From [Flexibacter] sp. ATCC 35208 (lineage in GTDB: Bacteria; Bacteroidota; Bacteroidia; Chitinophagales; Chitinophagaceae): 34,929 nucleotides of DNA. The DNA is taken from positions 1 to 34,929 of the forward strand of contig NZ_MTKN01000011.1 in NCBI RefSeq assembly GCF_001975825.1. The letters run 5' to 3'. Below the pieces are notes generated by a model. The model was not told the DNA's origin, ran no database searches, and was given only the letters and a program-made list of their open reading frames with translations. Below, piece by piece: positions 23,204-33,596 of this stretch. Position 1 is the stretch's first letter, and each line of letters opens with the position of its first letter. Both the position numbers and the translations under genes were made by a program.

Positions 23204-23905
23204 ATGAAGAAGATATTATTAACACTGTTGGTTGTAGGAATGGTAATCACTGGATTTGCGCAGGATACGAATGATAAAAAAACGAAGAGTATTGCAGTAG
23301 ACGGTACTGCCGAAATGGAGATCACTCCGGATATCATTTACCTGAACATTACTCTACAGGAATATCAGAAAGACAAGAATAACAAAGTTGACATTTCTAC
23401 ACTGGAACAGCAATTGACCAAAGCCGTTGAAAAAGCCGGCATCGCAGCGGAAAATCTGACCATTGCCAACATTTCGGGCGATCAGTGGTGGAGAAAGAAA
23501 AAGAAGGATGCAGATTTCTATGCCTCAAAAGAATTCAGACTGAAAGTAACTAGTCTCACAAAAGTGAACACCATTTTTGATGCAATAGATGATGCAGGTA
23601 TTACCAATGTATATATCAGTGAAGCGACATCCAGCAAAATGGATGAATATCGTCAGCAGGTAAAAATAAAAGCATTGCAGGCTGCTAAAAATAAAGCAAA
23701 TGTAATGCTGGAAGGGATCGGGGAAAAAATAGGCGGAGTTATGCAGGTAAATGAAAATAATGTCAATGTGGTTTTCCCTGTATATGCCAATGCGACTATG
23801 AACAGGGCGTTTAAATCAGAAGATTATGCTGTTGCTGATACGAATATTGACTACCGCACTATTAAAGTGACAGCTGATGTAAAAGCAGTTTTCGCTATTC
23901 AGTAA
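23204..23905 (+). CDS. SIMPL-domain (DUF541) periplasmic protein
   Basis: The 233-residue protein starts with a signal peptide (MKKILLTLLVVGMVITGFAQ) and then has a SIMPL/DUF541 domain, recognised from KSIAVDGTAEMEITPDIIYL near the mature N-terminus and the alternating strand/helix pattern with KIKALQAAKNKANVMLEGIG. Such proteins are periplasmic or envelope-associated; proposed roles in stress protection or signalling are not settled. ATG at 23204 is chosen because it opens the signal peptide; a longer frame from 23162 uses a TTG and adds charged residues before the signal. The gene is divergent from the lectin/PKD gene and convergent with the SusD gene, with a terminator between. Confidence 0.88.
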   Translation: MKKILLTLLVVGMVITGFAQDTNDKKTKSIAVDGTAEMEITPDIIYLNITLQEYQKDKNNKVDISTLEQQLTKAVEKAGIAAENLTIANISGDQWWRKKKKDADFYASKEFRLKVTSLTKVNTIFDAIDDAGITNVYISEATSSKMDEYRQQVKIKALQAAKNKANVMLEGIGEKIGGVMQVNENNVNVVFPVYANATMNRAFKSEDYAVADTNIDYRTIKVTADVKAVFAIQ

Positions 23906-23912
23906 GCAATAT

Positions 23913-23937
23913 AGCCAACCCCACTATGGGGTTGGCT
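23913..23937. terminator. terminator between SIMPL and susD genes
   Basis: AGCCAACCCCA (23913-23923), loop CTA, and the complementary arm (23927-23937) are followed by CCTTTTAATTTT on the plus strand, forming an intrinsic terminator for the SIMPL gene and possibly for the convergent susD. Confidence 0.85.
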
Positions 23938-23950
23938 CCTTTTAATTTTA

Positions 23951-25345
23951 TTATTCTCCATCCCACCACACACGATCTGTTAGTTTCACTGAAGGCACAT
24001 TTGCTCCATTTGTAGAGATCTCACTATTCGGATATAAAAACCTGCGAGGCAAACTAGTGATGTTGTCATTCGCAATCAGCGATATCACAGGGTACCCCGT
24101 CCTTCTCCAATCTACCCAGTTTTCAGTAGAGAAATTATTCGCAATATTCTTCTCTTCAATAATTAATTGCATGGCATTTGTTGCTGACAATGTTCCTCTG
24201 TTTGAAAGATAAGTTTGTGCAGCAGTACTACTTGTATCCACCCCTACCTTTACCATATTATCCACAATCGCTTTCCTGTAAATAGGCTGTGCTGCAGCGT
24301 ATCCTGACACAATGTAAGTTGCTTCTGCTTTTATAAAATCAGCTTCTGCTGCATTCAACACATACCCATTAGAAGCAATGTCGCCATAGAAACTACCCGG
24401 TACAGAATAATAATCAATATTACCCGCACCACTTCCAATTACATTTCCTGCATATGCATCCGTAGCATTTGTTTTACTTACCAAAAATGGTAAACGTGGA
24501 TCTGCCCTTGCTACCAGTGTGTCTACATAATGTGATGCTAACACCAGTGTTGTTGTACTAAAGAAATGCAGGTACCACGGACTGGAAGATGTACCACTAC
24601 CCGAATATGGAAAATAACAATCGTCAGCATTGCTACTCATGCCACTTGCCAGCGCATCTAATGCCAGCGAAGCCTGTGCAGCCGCGGTATGGCCAGTCGC
24701 ATTTGTGAGGTGCATATAATACCTTGCTTTCAATGTATACGCCATCTTTATCCACTTGCTCATATCACCACTATACATGTAATCATCTGTGCCTGGCGTA
24801 GAACCTTTGCCTTCATTCAATGCTGTAATTGCGCTATCCAACAGTAATTGAATCGTGTTGTAAATACTCTCCTGCGAATCAAATTTTGGGGTACTCAGGT
24901 CAGTGCCTTCAAATGATTCGGAATAAGGAATATCACCCCAGAAGTCAGTAGCGGTGCCTATTGTATACGCTGTCAATACTTTTGCAATACCTGCATACAT
25001 GCTATTTCCATTCGTGATGGCCTGTATATTCAGTACATGCAGATTATTCAGTTCAATCGTATAAAATGAATCCCAGTAGTCATCGAAGGTCGATGTTGTA
25101 ACCAGGTAGTTCGCTGTATTCGGCATGGGTTGATTAGGTACGCAATACTGCATCCATTGATTCACTAATACAGCAGCATTGCCATTCGCTACATACGTGG
25201 AGGCTCCTGCTTCTACAGGGCCGAGTAACAGGCTTTCTGACACTGATTCAGGCAGGTTGGGATTGTCGTTGACATCCAGAAACTTTTTGCATCCCGCCAG
25301 CAAAGAAGCTGTGAAGATAGATATGATGATGAATGATTTCTTCAT
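23951..25345 (-). CDS. SusD/RagB-type nutrient-binding lipoprotein (SusD-like_2)
   Basis: The 464-residue protein starts with a lipoprotein signal (MKKSFIIISIFTASLLAGC, Cys19) and the Bacteroidota motif KKFLDVNDNPN just after it. Helical TPR-like segments (AGIAKVLTAYTIGTATDFWGDIPYSES in pieces, KWIKMAYTLKARYYMHL) and the late NWVDWRRTGYP motif match the SusD-like_2 group. It should sit on the cell surface as the lid and binder of the SusC pore. It starts 10 bp after the end of susC, so the two are one operon. The ligand cannot be read; no glycoside hydrolase or peptidase lies in the window. Confidence 0.93.
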   Translation of the reverse strand: MKKSFIIISIFTASLLAGCKKFLDVNDNPNLPESVSESLLLGPVEAGASTYVANGNAAVLVNQWMQYCVPNQPMPNTANYLVTTSTFDDYWDSFYTIELNNLHVLNIQAITNGNSMYAGIAKVLTAYTIGTATDFWGDIPYSESFEGTDLSTPKFDSQESIYNTIQLLLDSAITALNEGKGSTPGTDDYMYSGDMSKWIKMAYTLKARYYMHLTNATGHTAAAQASLALDALASGMSSNADDCYFPYSGSGTSSSPWYLHFFSTTTLVLASHYVDTLVARADPRLPFLVSKTNATDAYAGNVIGSGAGNIDYYSVPGSFYGDIASNGYVLNAAEADFIKAEATYIVSGYAAAQPIYRKAIVDNMVKVGVDTSSTAAQTYLSNRGTLSATNAMQLIIEEKNIANNFSTENWVDWRRTGYPVISLIANDNITSLPRRFLYPNSEISTNGANVPSVKLTDRVWWDGE

Positions 25346-25355
25346 GTTCGAAAAT

Positions 25356-28300
25356 TTAGAAAGTAATTTTTATCGTAGCGTCGAATGAGCGGGAAGTCGG
25401 TGTAGTAAAGGAGTAGAGACCTAAGCTACTATTGCCGTTCCCCCATGAATTCGCTTCCGGATCAGGACCTGAGAAATTAGAAGCTTTGTGGATCCAGAGA
25501 TTACGACCTGTCAGTATAAGACTCGCATTTCTGAAAGGCAGATGGCTCAATGCTTTCTGACCAAGTGAATAAGAGAAGCTTACGTTGCGCAGTTTGATAT
25601 AAGATGCATCCTGTATCACTTGTTCCGTAATACCGCTCACCTGTTGCCAATATTGTTGCCCTGTTACAGATACCGTGTTCTGTTGGCCTGTTGCATCGCT
25701 GATACCTTTCACGACTCTGTCGGCGCGGTTTTCCGTTACTTTAGACACACCATAGAAGAGGTTGTATCCATCATCCGCATTTTGCAACTGACCCCCTTGT
25801 TTTGTATCGAAGAAGAAACTTAATCCGAATTGTTTATAGCGGAACTGATTGGTGATACTACCTAACCATTTCGCGGTGACATTACCCAGTATATTGCTGT
25901 TGTCATCAGAGTATGGTAACCCTGAACTATTGATACGCAATTGTCCATCATCAGTGCGTGCGAATTTGGTACCTTTCAGTACACCCCATGGCTGGCCTAC
26001 GATGGCCCATGAACTACCCACACTCGTTTCGTCCAAACCTGCACCAATCTGGGTAACTTTGTTATTCATTTTCGTATAAGTCAGCGTTACATCCCAGCTA
26101 AAATCTTTTGTTCTGACAGGTGTTGCATTCACTAATACTTCCAATCCTTTTGTCTCCATCTTTGCAGAGTTGATGGTGGTAGTACTATAACCAGTGGAGT
26201 TTGGCAGCGCAATGCCTTCTACTAATCCGTCAGACATTTTACGATCAAACCAGGATGTTTCAAAGCCTAACCTGTTATCTAAGAATTTCATTTCCAGACC
26301 AAATTCCAATTCTTTCTGCAATTCATTTTTCAGATTCGGATTGCCTAATGCAGTGCTGAGCAGGAAGCCGTTCTGGCCATTATAAGGGAAGTTTAAATTG
26401 CTGCTTACATCACCGTAAATCACTGCCTGATAATAAGGTGTATTTGTGGCATAAGCGCCTACGTTATCATTACCTACTACAGCATAAGATGCCCTGAACT
26501 TACCGAAGTTGATCGTCTTTTTTAGTTTGTCAGATAATAATTCAGAGAAGATGAAAGCCGCTGCCGCAGAGCCATAAGGATAATACCTGTTAGATGATGA
26601 TAATACAGAGCTACCATCATAACGACCTGTCAGATTCACGATCAGTGTTCTGTTGTAATCAATTTCACCCTGTGCATAGAAGCCTACTTTTCTTACCAGT
26701 GTAGATGATTCCCCATACGTTACAGACGATGCACTGGCCATGTTGTAATAGTTAGCTTTTGCCAGTCCTAAACCATAGGCAGACATAGCATCTTTGTATT
26801 TAGAATAGACGTTGTTACCCAGCAGTAAACTTGTATTCAGCTTAGGGTTCACCTCTTTTCTCAACTGCACCATGAAGTCGTGGTTGAACTGACGCAATGT
26901 TTGATTTTTAGACTGTACCAGACCCTGAGTGTAAGTCACATCGCCTACGTTGACATGATAGTGCAGCTGATCCTGGTACATATCTGCTCCCATTCTTTCA
27001 GTGACAGAAAGCCAGCTGGTAGGTGAATACACAAAGGTGGCTACTGGCAGATACCTGTTCACCACTGTGGTATTCAGTACATTGTCTAATACCCAATATG
27101 GATTGTTACGGCCGGAGCGATACATACGTTGTGTGCCATCCTCATTCAGGTAAGGTTTCAGATTGTAAGAAACGGGTGCGGCAAAGATGGTCCAGAGTGG
27201 ATTCTCCAATCCCCATCCCTGTGGCATGATGTTGTTCTTGACAGAGCTGTATGTGAGCTGGAAGGAAGCAGAGAGATTATCAAGGATCTGTGTGGTGTAT
27301 TTGGCAAACAGGTTATGCCTTGTATAATCAGTATTAGGAATGGTACCTTGTTGATTGAAGTAGGTGTATGATAAAAAATAACTTGAGCTGGCATTGCCGC
27401 CAGAAACAGAGACGGTATTATTGGTAGAAATTCCTGTTTTAAAGAACTCTTTGGCTGGATTATGAAAAGGTACTTTTGCTCCGTTCACACGCAGGGTATC
27501 CATACGTGCACCCCATGAATTTTTGTTTTGTGTGGCGGTCGTTTCCCCATCAGAATAAATGCCCTTTTCACCCAGTGAATACGTGGTCTGGCGATCAGGG
27601 AGATAAGATTGTTCGAAAGATAACCCGGAAGATAAGGTAACAGTTGGCTTACGGTTGTTGCTTCCTTTTTTGGTCGTGATGAGCAATACCCCGCGGGCAC
27701 CTGCAGAACCATACATGGCAGTAGCGGCAGCGCCTTTCAGCAGGTTGATGCTTTCGATAACAGATGGGTCGATATCAGAGAGACGATTAGAGCCTGATCC
27801 ACCGTCGTTAGGATTGTCTGTTTCATCGTTGTTGACAGGTACTCCATCCATCACGATTAAAGCCTGATTTTCGCCGTTTAAAGACGTAATACCGCGCACT
27901 ACGATACGGGAGGAGGAACCGGGCATGCCAGATGAATTTGTGACCTGTACGCCTGCTACCTTGCCGGTAAGCGTATTCACGATATTCGGCTCTCTTGAAC
28001 GCAGAATTTCATCGCTCTTCACTTCCTGTGAACTGAACGTAAGATTACGTTTTTCCTTCTTTACACCCAGTGCGGTCACTACGACTTCATTGAGGTCGCT
28101 GGCGCTTTCAGCCAGGGTGATCGTAAGTGAATGGCCGCTGCCTGTACCCACTTCTTTAGTGAGGAAGCCTACGGCTCTTACAATGAGTGTGGCATTGGGT
28201 GCGACTTCCAGCGAGAATACCCCGTTTTTGTCAGTGACAACTCCTTTGTTGGTCCCTTTAATGTTAACTGATACAAAGCTTAGCGGATGTGTGTTTTCAT

Positions 28301-28400
28301 CGGTCACTGTCCCCTGTATCACCCTGCTTTGCGCAAAGGTAAGGGCACTAAATAGCAAGCCCGCCAGCAATGCTGACAGGTAATATGAAAATTTCTTCAT
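25356..28400 (-). CDS. SusC/RagA-family TonB-linked outer-membrane transporter
   Basis: This 1014-residue protein has a signal peptide ending FAQS, a carboxypeptidase-regulatory-like domain (about 28-103: VIQGTVTDENTHPLSFVSVN), the plug domain (about 115-240, with VVTALGVKK, VAGVQVTNSSGMPGS, YGSAGARGVLLITTKKG) and a long TonB-dependent beta-barrel that ends with aromatic-rich strands, last residues ATIKITF. It imports a ligand bound by the SusD partner, powered by TonB. The gene begins at ATG 28400, about 107 nt after a TACATTTG promoter box, with a hairpin in the leader. Together with susD it forms an importer operon; the cargo is unknown. Confidence 0.95.
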   Translation of the reverse strand: MKKFSYYLSALLAGLLFSALTFAQSRVIQGTVTDENTHPLSFVSVNIKGTNKGVVTDKNGVFSLEVAPNATLIVRAVGFLTKEVGTGSGHSLTITLAESASDLNEVVVTALGVKKEKRNLTFSSQEVKSDEILRSREPNIVNTLTGKVAGVQVTNSSGMPGSSSRIVVRGITSLNGENQALIVMDGVPVNNDETDNPNDGGSGSNRLSDIDPSVIESINLLKGAAATAMYGSAGARGVLLITTKKGSNNRKPTVTLSSGLSFEQSYLPDRQTTYSLGEKGIYSDGETTATQNKNSWGARMDTLRVNGAKVPFHNPAKEFFKTGISTNNTVSVSGGNASSSYFLSYTYFNQQGTIPNTDYTRHNLFAKYTTQILDNLSASFQLTYSSVKNNIMPQGWGLENPLWTIFAAPVSYNLKPYLNEDGTQRMYRSGRNNPYWVLDNVLNTTVVNRYLPVATFVYSPTSWLSVTERMGADMYQDQLHYHVNVGDVTYTQGLVQSKNQTLRQFNHDFMVQLRKEVNPKLNTSLLLGNNVYSKYKDAMSAYGLGLAKANYYNMASASSVTYGESSTLVRKVGFYAQGEIDYNRTLIVNLTGRYDGSSVLSSSNRYYPYGSAAAAFIFSELLSDKLKKTINFGKFRASYAVVGNDNVGAYATNTPYYQAVIYGDVSSNLNFPYNGQNGFLLSTALGNPNLKNELQKELEFGLEMKFLDNRLGFETSWFDRKMSDGLVEGIALPNSTGYSTTTINSAKMETKGLEVLVNATPVRTKDFSWDVTLTYTKMNNKVTQIGAGLDETSVGSSWAIVGQPWGVLKGTKFARTDDGQLRINSSGLPYSDDNSNILGNVTAKWLGSITNQFRYKQFGLSFFFDTKQGGQLQNADDGYNLFYGVSKVTENRADRVVKGISDATGQQNTVSVTGQQYWQQVSGITEQVIQDASYIKLRNVSFSYSLGQKALSHLPFRNASLILTGRNLWIHKASNFSGPDPEANSWGNGNSSLGLYSFTTPTSRSFDATIKITF

Positions 28401-28448
28401 ACAACGGAGATTAGAAATTGGTTTTTAAGATGAAATAAAACTCCCTGT

Positions 28449-28470
28449 AGGCCATCTGCGCAAATGGCCT
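28449..28470 (-). promoter_or_regulatory. hairpin in the susC mRNA leader
   Basis: AGGCCAT (28449-28455) and ATGGCCT (28464-28470) pair around an 8-nt loop, about 50 nt upstream of the susC start codon within the inferred leader. There is no U-tract on the minus strand, so it may be a regulatory hairpin or a stability element. Confidence 0.4.
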
Positions 28471-28512
28471 TTATTGTTTATTGTTCCTGATTAAAGAATT
28501 CATGATTTACTC

Positions 28513-28520
28513 CAAATGTA
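28513..28520 (-). promoter_or_regulatory. -7 promoter box TACATTTG of susC
   Basis: On the minus strand this exactly matches TAnnTTTG and lies 112 nt before the susC ATG. It predicts a leader of about 105 nt. Confidence 0.5.
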
Positions 28521-28589
28521 ATCTGTGGGGCTTCGAGTCCTTTTATGGTAATTAACTATCTATGCTCAGATATTAACCAGAAATAAAAA

Positions 28590-28611
28590 GTCCCGCTTTA
28601 ACAAGCGGGAC
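28590..28611 (-). terminator. terminator of the small lipoprotein gene
   Basis: GTCCCGCTT (28590-28598) and AAGCGGGAC (28603-28611) form a 9-bp stem; on the minus strand it is followed by TTTTTATTT. It ends the lipoprotein transcript before the susC promoter. Confidence 0.85.
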
Positions 28612-28643
28612 ACGATGGAAAAAGATTTCAAAAAAAACGATGA

Positions 28644-29105
28644 TCAATAAATGTTGACTTTAAATATTCCGTCCGTTAATGGCTCTTCTTTCTCGCCATT
28701 GTCTAAAATGCCGGCAAATGTGCCTTCGGCATACTTACTATTTATGCTTGTAATTTTAATTGTCGCTGTAGTACTGAGATAAGATGCAACCTCTGCAGAC
28801 AAAGAAGGCGACCATAATATGGTGGCGCCATTTGCCTCTGTATATGTGCCCACTGCAAGCGTGTCAGGAAATATAACTGTCACTGCAATGTGCTTGCTAA
28901 GGTTACTGGTCATACCTTCAATGGTCAGGACTTTCTTGCCAATGCCAGTTGTATCGGTCATATAACCACTCGCGGTGTTAGCTGAAAAAGCAGTGCTTTC
29001 GAACGCGAATGATAAGGATCCCGATGTCGACACTGCTTTTTCCTTTTGACATGCGCAAAAGGATAGCACCAGACACAGAAGTCCCAGGAGGGAGCTAGGT
29101 TTCAT
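28644..29105 (-). CDS. small predicted lipoprotein upstream of the susCD operon
   Basis: From ATG at 29105 the product is 153 residues: a signal with a cysteine-rich end (LVLSFCAC, likely lipidated Cys19), then a polar beta-rich domain ending AEGTFAGILDNGEKEEPLTDGIFKVNI. The GTFxGxL...T-x-G-x-F ending is seen in small Bacteroidota envelope lipoproteins of unknown role (from memory). The open frame extends to 29150, but the added residues precede the signal peptide and are unlikely. It is on the same strand as susC but has its own terminator and a TATTTTG-like box near its start, so it is a separate transcript. Confidence 0.7.
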   Translation of the reverse strand: MKPSSLLGLLCLVLSFCACQKEKAVSTSGSLSFAFESTAFSANTASGYMTDTTGIGKKVLTIEGMTSNLSKHIAVTVIFPDTLAVGTYTEANGATILWSPSLSAEVASYLSTTATIKITSINSKYAEGTFAGILDNGEKEEPLTDGIFKVNIY

Positions 29106-29351
29106 AGGATAGTTCAAATTCAATAGGTATAGAGATAAATAGGAGTGCAAAATACAGAGAAAAGAGATGAATTAAATAAAAGATTTATAAGTTTTTTAAC
29201 AGGTATGTTCACAATAAGATCGAAGTGACTGTAAATGAGAGAGAAATAAATTGTCCACACCTTCCACAAAATGGTATAAAATTAACCTTTGGTAATAATT
29301 TTAGAGTTTAACTAGATAATTTTATGAATATGCCAGAATCATAATGACATA

Positions 29352-29379
29352 AAAAAGACTGGCCGGAACCAGTCTTTTT
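29352..29379 (-). terminator. gyrB terminator
   Basis: AAAAAGACTGG (29352-29362) and CCAGTCTTTTT (29369-29379) form an 11-bp stem with a U-run on the minus strand, 22 nt after the gyrB stop codon. The A-run on the other side makes it symmetric. Confidence 0.85.
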
Positions 29380-29400
29380 CGCGTATATATAAAATTTTAA

Positions 29401-31446
<2,046 letters not shown>

Positions 31447-31530
31447 TTATTTCAATGTTTAATGTGCAAATAAAATGATGTACCGATGGGTTATTTTTTT
31501 TACCTCGGCTTTTTCACATTTCGATAACAG

Positions 31531-33210
31531 TTATATGGGTGAGTGTTCCCCAAGTACAGTTTCCTTGATTCCCGTAAAAAGGGTTTTCCATACCAGGTTA
31601 AAGAACGATTTATTTGGGTCCCTGGTATAGTTAGGGTGTGCAATTCTTGTTTGCCCCTTACCCGGGTTCTCATCCTTGATTACCATGAGGTTGGCAATAA
31701 AGCTGATCAGGCCCTTCTTTTTGAATTCATGGCTGCCTTCTTCTTTTTTCAGAATATTCACCTTCAGGTCTGAATAAAGGAACTTCACTTCTCCTTTTGC
31801 TCCCTTTTCATCGCCGTTCATGCTAAAGCTCAGGTCGTTGATCTTACATGATTTTACTTCTACCATGCCCAGAGGTTTCAATACCGGGTTTAGCTCTTTC
31901 CCATCCATATCTTTTATCTGCCCGGTTACGGAGAATCCGCCTCCCTTATTTTTCAGGCTAAACCCAAAATGGGCTTTCAGTTTACCACTTTTCATGAGTA
32001 CGGCATCGAGGTCGATGGTGAGCATAGACTTGCGGGCAATGACTGAGTCTATATTGGTCACATTCCGGAATATACCGTGCACCTGTTTGAAGCTAAGTTT
32101 GCCGGCTTCCTGCGATTTCGGGTTTATTTCCGAGTAGAGAATGTCTGTTTTCTTGCCAATGATGGTATCTATATTAATAGGTACCGCTACTTTTAGCAGT
32201 ATCTGATTGGGGAATTTACCCAGTTTGTTGCCGGGAGATGGAGGCAGATTCCGGTTATGGTAAATATCCAGGTTACCGCTGTTAATAACCACTTTTCCGG
32301 CCTGAACGATTTGATCTTCAAGCAATAAGCGAGGTTCCAGGTTGGTAATATCAATATCATTCAGCTGTACATCGAACCTGTCGCGCTGATAGACGGATTT
32401 GTTGTCGAATTGCTCCCTGTTATACCGTGGTTCTACCTGGAACTGCTTGATTTTGATACTTCTGTCTTCTGCACTGTAGTGTACATCTCTCACATTCATC
32501 CAATAAAGGCTGTCCGGGGTGCGATAATGGTAATTTTTCAGGTCTAAAATATAGTTACGGGCATACAGGTAGCGGGTAGGATCCTGCATGGCGACGGAGT
32601 CGATGAGGAAATCCCTGACCTGTATACTCAGTTCACTCACCTGGGTATAAATCAGGCTACTATCTTTTTTGATATAGGTATACTTCAGGTTGGTATTGTC
32701 GAGGAGCAGGTTCCCCAGGTGTATCGAGGAGATTTTTTTCGAAATGTTCTGATAGGCATTCCGGGGCTTGGTCGTATCGATATTCCGGGTATTGAGTTCC
32801 AGTATGATACTGGGATTATGCAGCGCTAAGGAGCTGGCGCTCAGTTGTTTTTTGTGGAAGTAGCGCCATACTTTGAAATATTTCAGGTTGATCTCGTCAG
32901 CGCTGAAAGTATACAGGAACCTGGGGGCTTTGTGCTGTTGCTGTAAGCGGGCATAGACAGCGGAGTCTCTGACCAGGCTTACTTTTTCAAGGCTCAGGCT
33001 ACCAGTAATGAGGTTGAGGTGCAATTTACTGTACTGAAGGTTATACAGGCTGTCAGACATGTCGAGGACATAGCTCTTAAGCTGTATGCGTATCTGATTA
33101 TCCCAGCGGTGGGCCAGGTACCATGCGGTAGCCATGACTAAAAGAATAAAGCTGGCCAGGATGATCAGGGCTTTTTTCAGCAATTGACGTATAAAGGATT
33201 TTCTTTCCAT
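31531..33210 (-). CDS. AsmA-like membrane-anchored protein
   Basis: From ATG at 33210 the product is 559 residues. A basic N-terminus (MERKSFIRQLLKKA) leads into one membrane helix (LIILASFILLVMATAWYLA), followed by a long beta-rich periplasmic part with repeated strand patterns such as LHLNLITGSLSLEKVSL, SSIHLGNLLLDNTNLKYTYI and KVVINSGNLDIYHN, typical of AsmA/DUF748-type lipid-transfer proteins. The end (FNLVWKTLFTGIKETVLG) matches the usual C-terminal motif. A role in envelope lipid transport is inferred from the family. Longer frames from GTG 33246 or ATG 33234 are possible. It is divergent from the AraC-family gene across the 11-bp repeat array. Confidence 0.75.
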   Translation of the reverse strand: MERKSFIRQLLKKALIILASFILLVMATAWYLAHRWDNQIRIQLKSYVLDMSDSLYNLQYSKLHLNLITGSLSLEKVSLVRDSAVYARLQQQHKAPRFLYTFSADEINLKYFKVWRYFHKKQLSASSLALHNPSIILELNTRNIDTTKPRNAYQNISKKISSIHLGNLLLDNTNLKYTYIKKDSSLIYTQVSELSIQVRDFLIDSVAMQDPTRYLYARNYILDLKNYHYRTPDSLYWMNVRDVHYSAEDRSIKIKQFQVEPRYNREQFDNKSVYQRDRFDVQLNDIDITNLEPRLLLEDQIVQAGKVVINSGNLDIYHNRNLPPSPGNKLGKFPNQILLKVAVPINIDTIIGKKTDILYSEINPKSQEAGKLSFKQVHGIFRNVTNIDSVIARKSMLTIDLDAVLMKSGKLKAHFGFSLKNKGGGFSVTGQIKDMDGKELNPVLKPLGMVEVKSCKINDLSFSMNGDEKGAKGEVKFLYSDLKVNILKKEEGSHEFKKKGLISFIANLMVIKDENPGKGQTRIAHPNYTRDPNKSFFNLVWKTLFTGIKETVLGEHSPI

Positions 33211-33291
33211 TAGGGATGAGTGAACGAATTTCATACCAGTACGCACCCGGAAGTAAAAGTAGTGTATGTTTTCTTATATAATACAAATGCG

Positions 33292-33322
33292 GTATAGGTT
33301 TAATCATAGGATAAACCTATAC
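33292..33322. repeat. 11-bp inverted repeat
   Basis: GTATAGGTTTA (33292-33302) and TAAACCTATAC (33312-33322) are perfect inverted repeats with a 9-nt loop. They sit between the AsmA-like gene start and the 11-bp repeat array; the AAACC portions resemble degenerate units of that array. Confidence 0.75.
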
Positions 33323-33343
33323 TTATCATAGGGGTAAACCGTC

Positions 33344-33430
33344 AATAACCCATAGATAACCCGCACATATCCCGCCTCTATATAGATGCGGGTTATTGGC
33401 GGGATATAGGCGGCTTATGGGCGGGTTATC
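33344..33430. repeat. inverted array of 11-bp repeats around TCTATATAGA
   Basis: Three left units (AATAACCCATA 33344-33354, GATAACCCGCA 33355-33365, CATATCCCGCC 33366-33376), a 10-bp palindrome TCTATATAGA (33377-33386), then four right units in the opposite orientation (TGCGGGTTATT 33387, GGCGGGATATA 33398, GGCGGCTTATG 33409, GGCGGGTTATC 33420-33430) are exactly 11 bp apart with no gaps. A weaker left unit (GGTAAACCGTC) precedes at 33333. The right consensus is GGCGGGTTATN. An 11-bp period is about one helical turn, which suits side-by-side binding of a protein; a multimeric operator or a folded RNA are both possible. Confidence 0.85.
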
Positions 33431-33560
33431 TCCCTGAGAGTGTGATAGACGTACTATAGAGACGATGGGGTATCTGGAACCTTACACCAGGTTCCCTTTT
33501 GGAAACCACGTGTTTTGGTCACCTTACTGTCAAAACCGTTTCCATTAAAAATTGATTGAC

Positions 33561-33568
33561 TATTTTTG
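33561..33568 (+). promoter_or_regulatory. -7 promoter box TATTTTTG of the AraC-family gene
   Basis: Exact TAnnTTTG match, 28 nt before the TTG start codon at 33597. TTGAT and TTGAC lie just upstream. It is 130 bp from the right end of the 11-bp array. Confidence 0.5.
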
Positions 33569-33596
33569 TCAGGATTTTAACAATAGATAAGGAAAT

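Larger units (their letters stand above)
33247..33596. other. 350-bp intergenic region with inverted repeats
   Basis: Between the divergent AsmA-like and AraC-family genes this region holds an 11-bp-stem hairpin (33292-33322), the array of 11-bp repeats (33344-33430), and the AraC promoter box near 33561. No additional protein-coding frame was seen. Confidence 0.85.

Noticed and set aside
33344..33430. Possible replication origin iterons
   Set aside because: No DnaA boxes or AT-rich unwinding region and no replication initiator gene were seen; gyrB nearby is not sufficient evidence.
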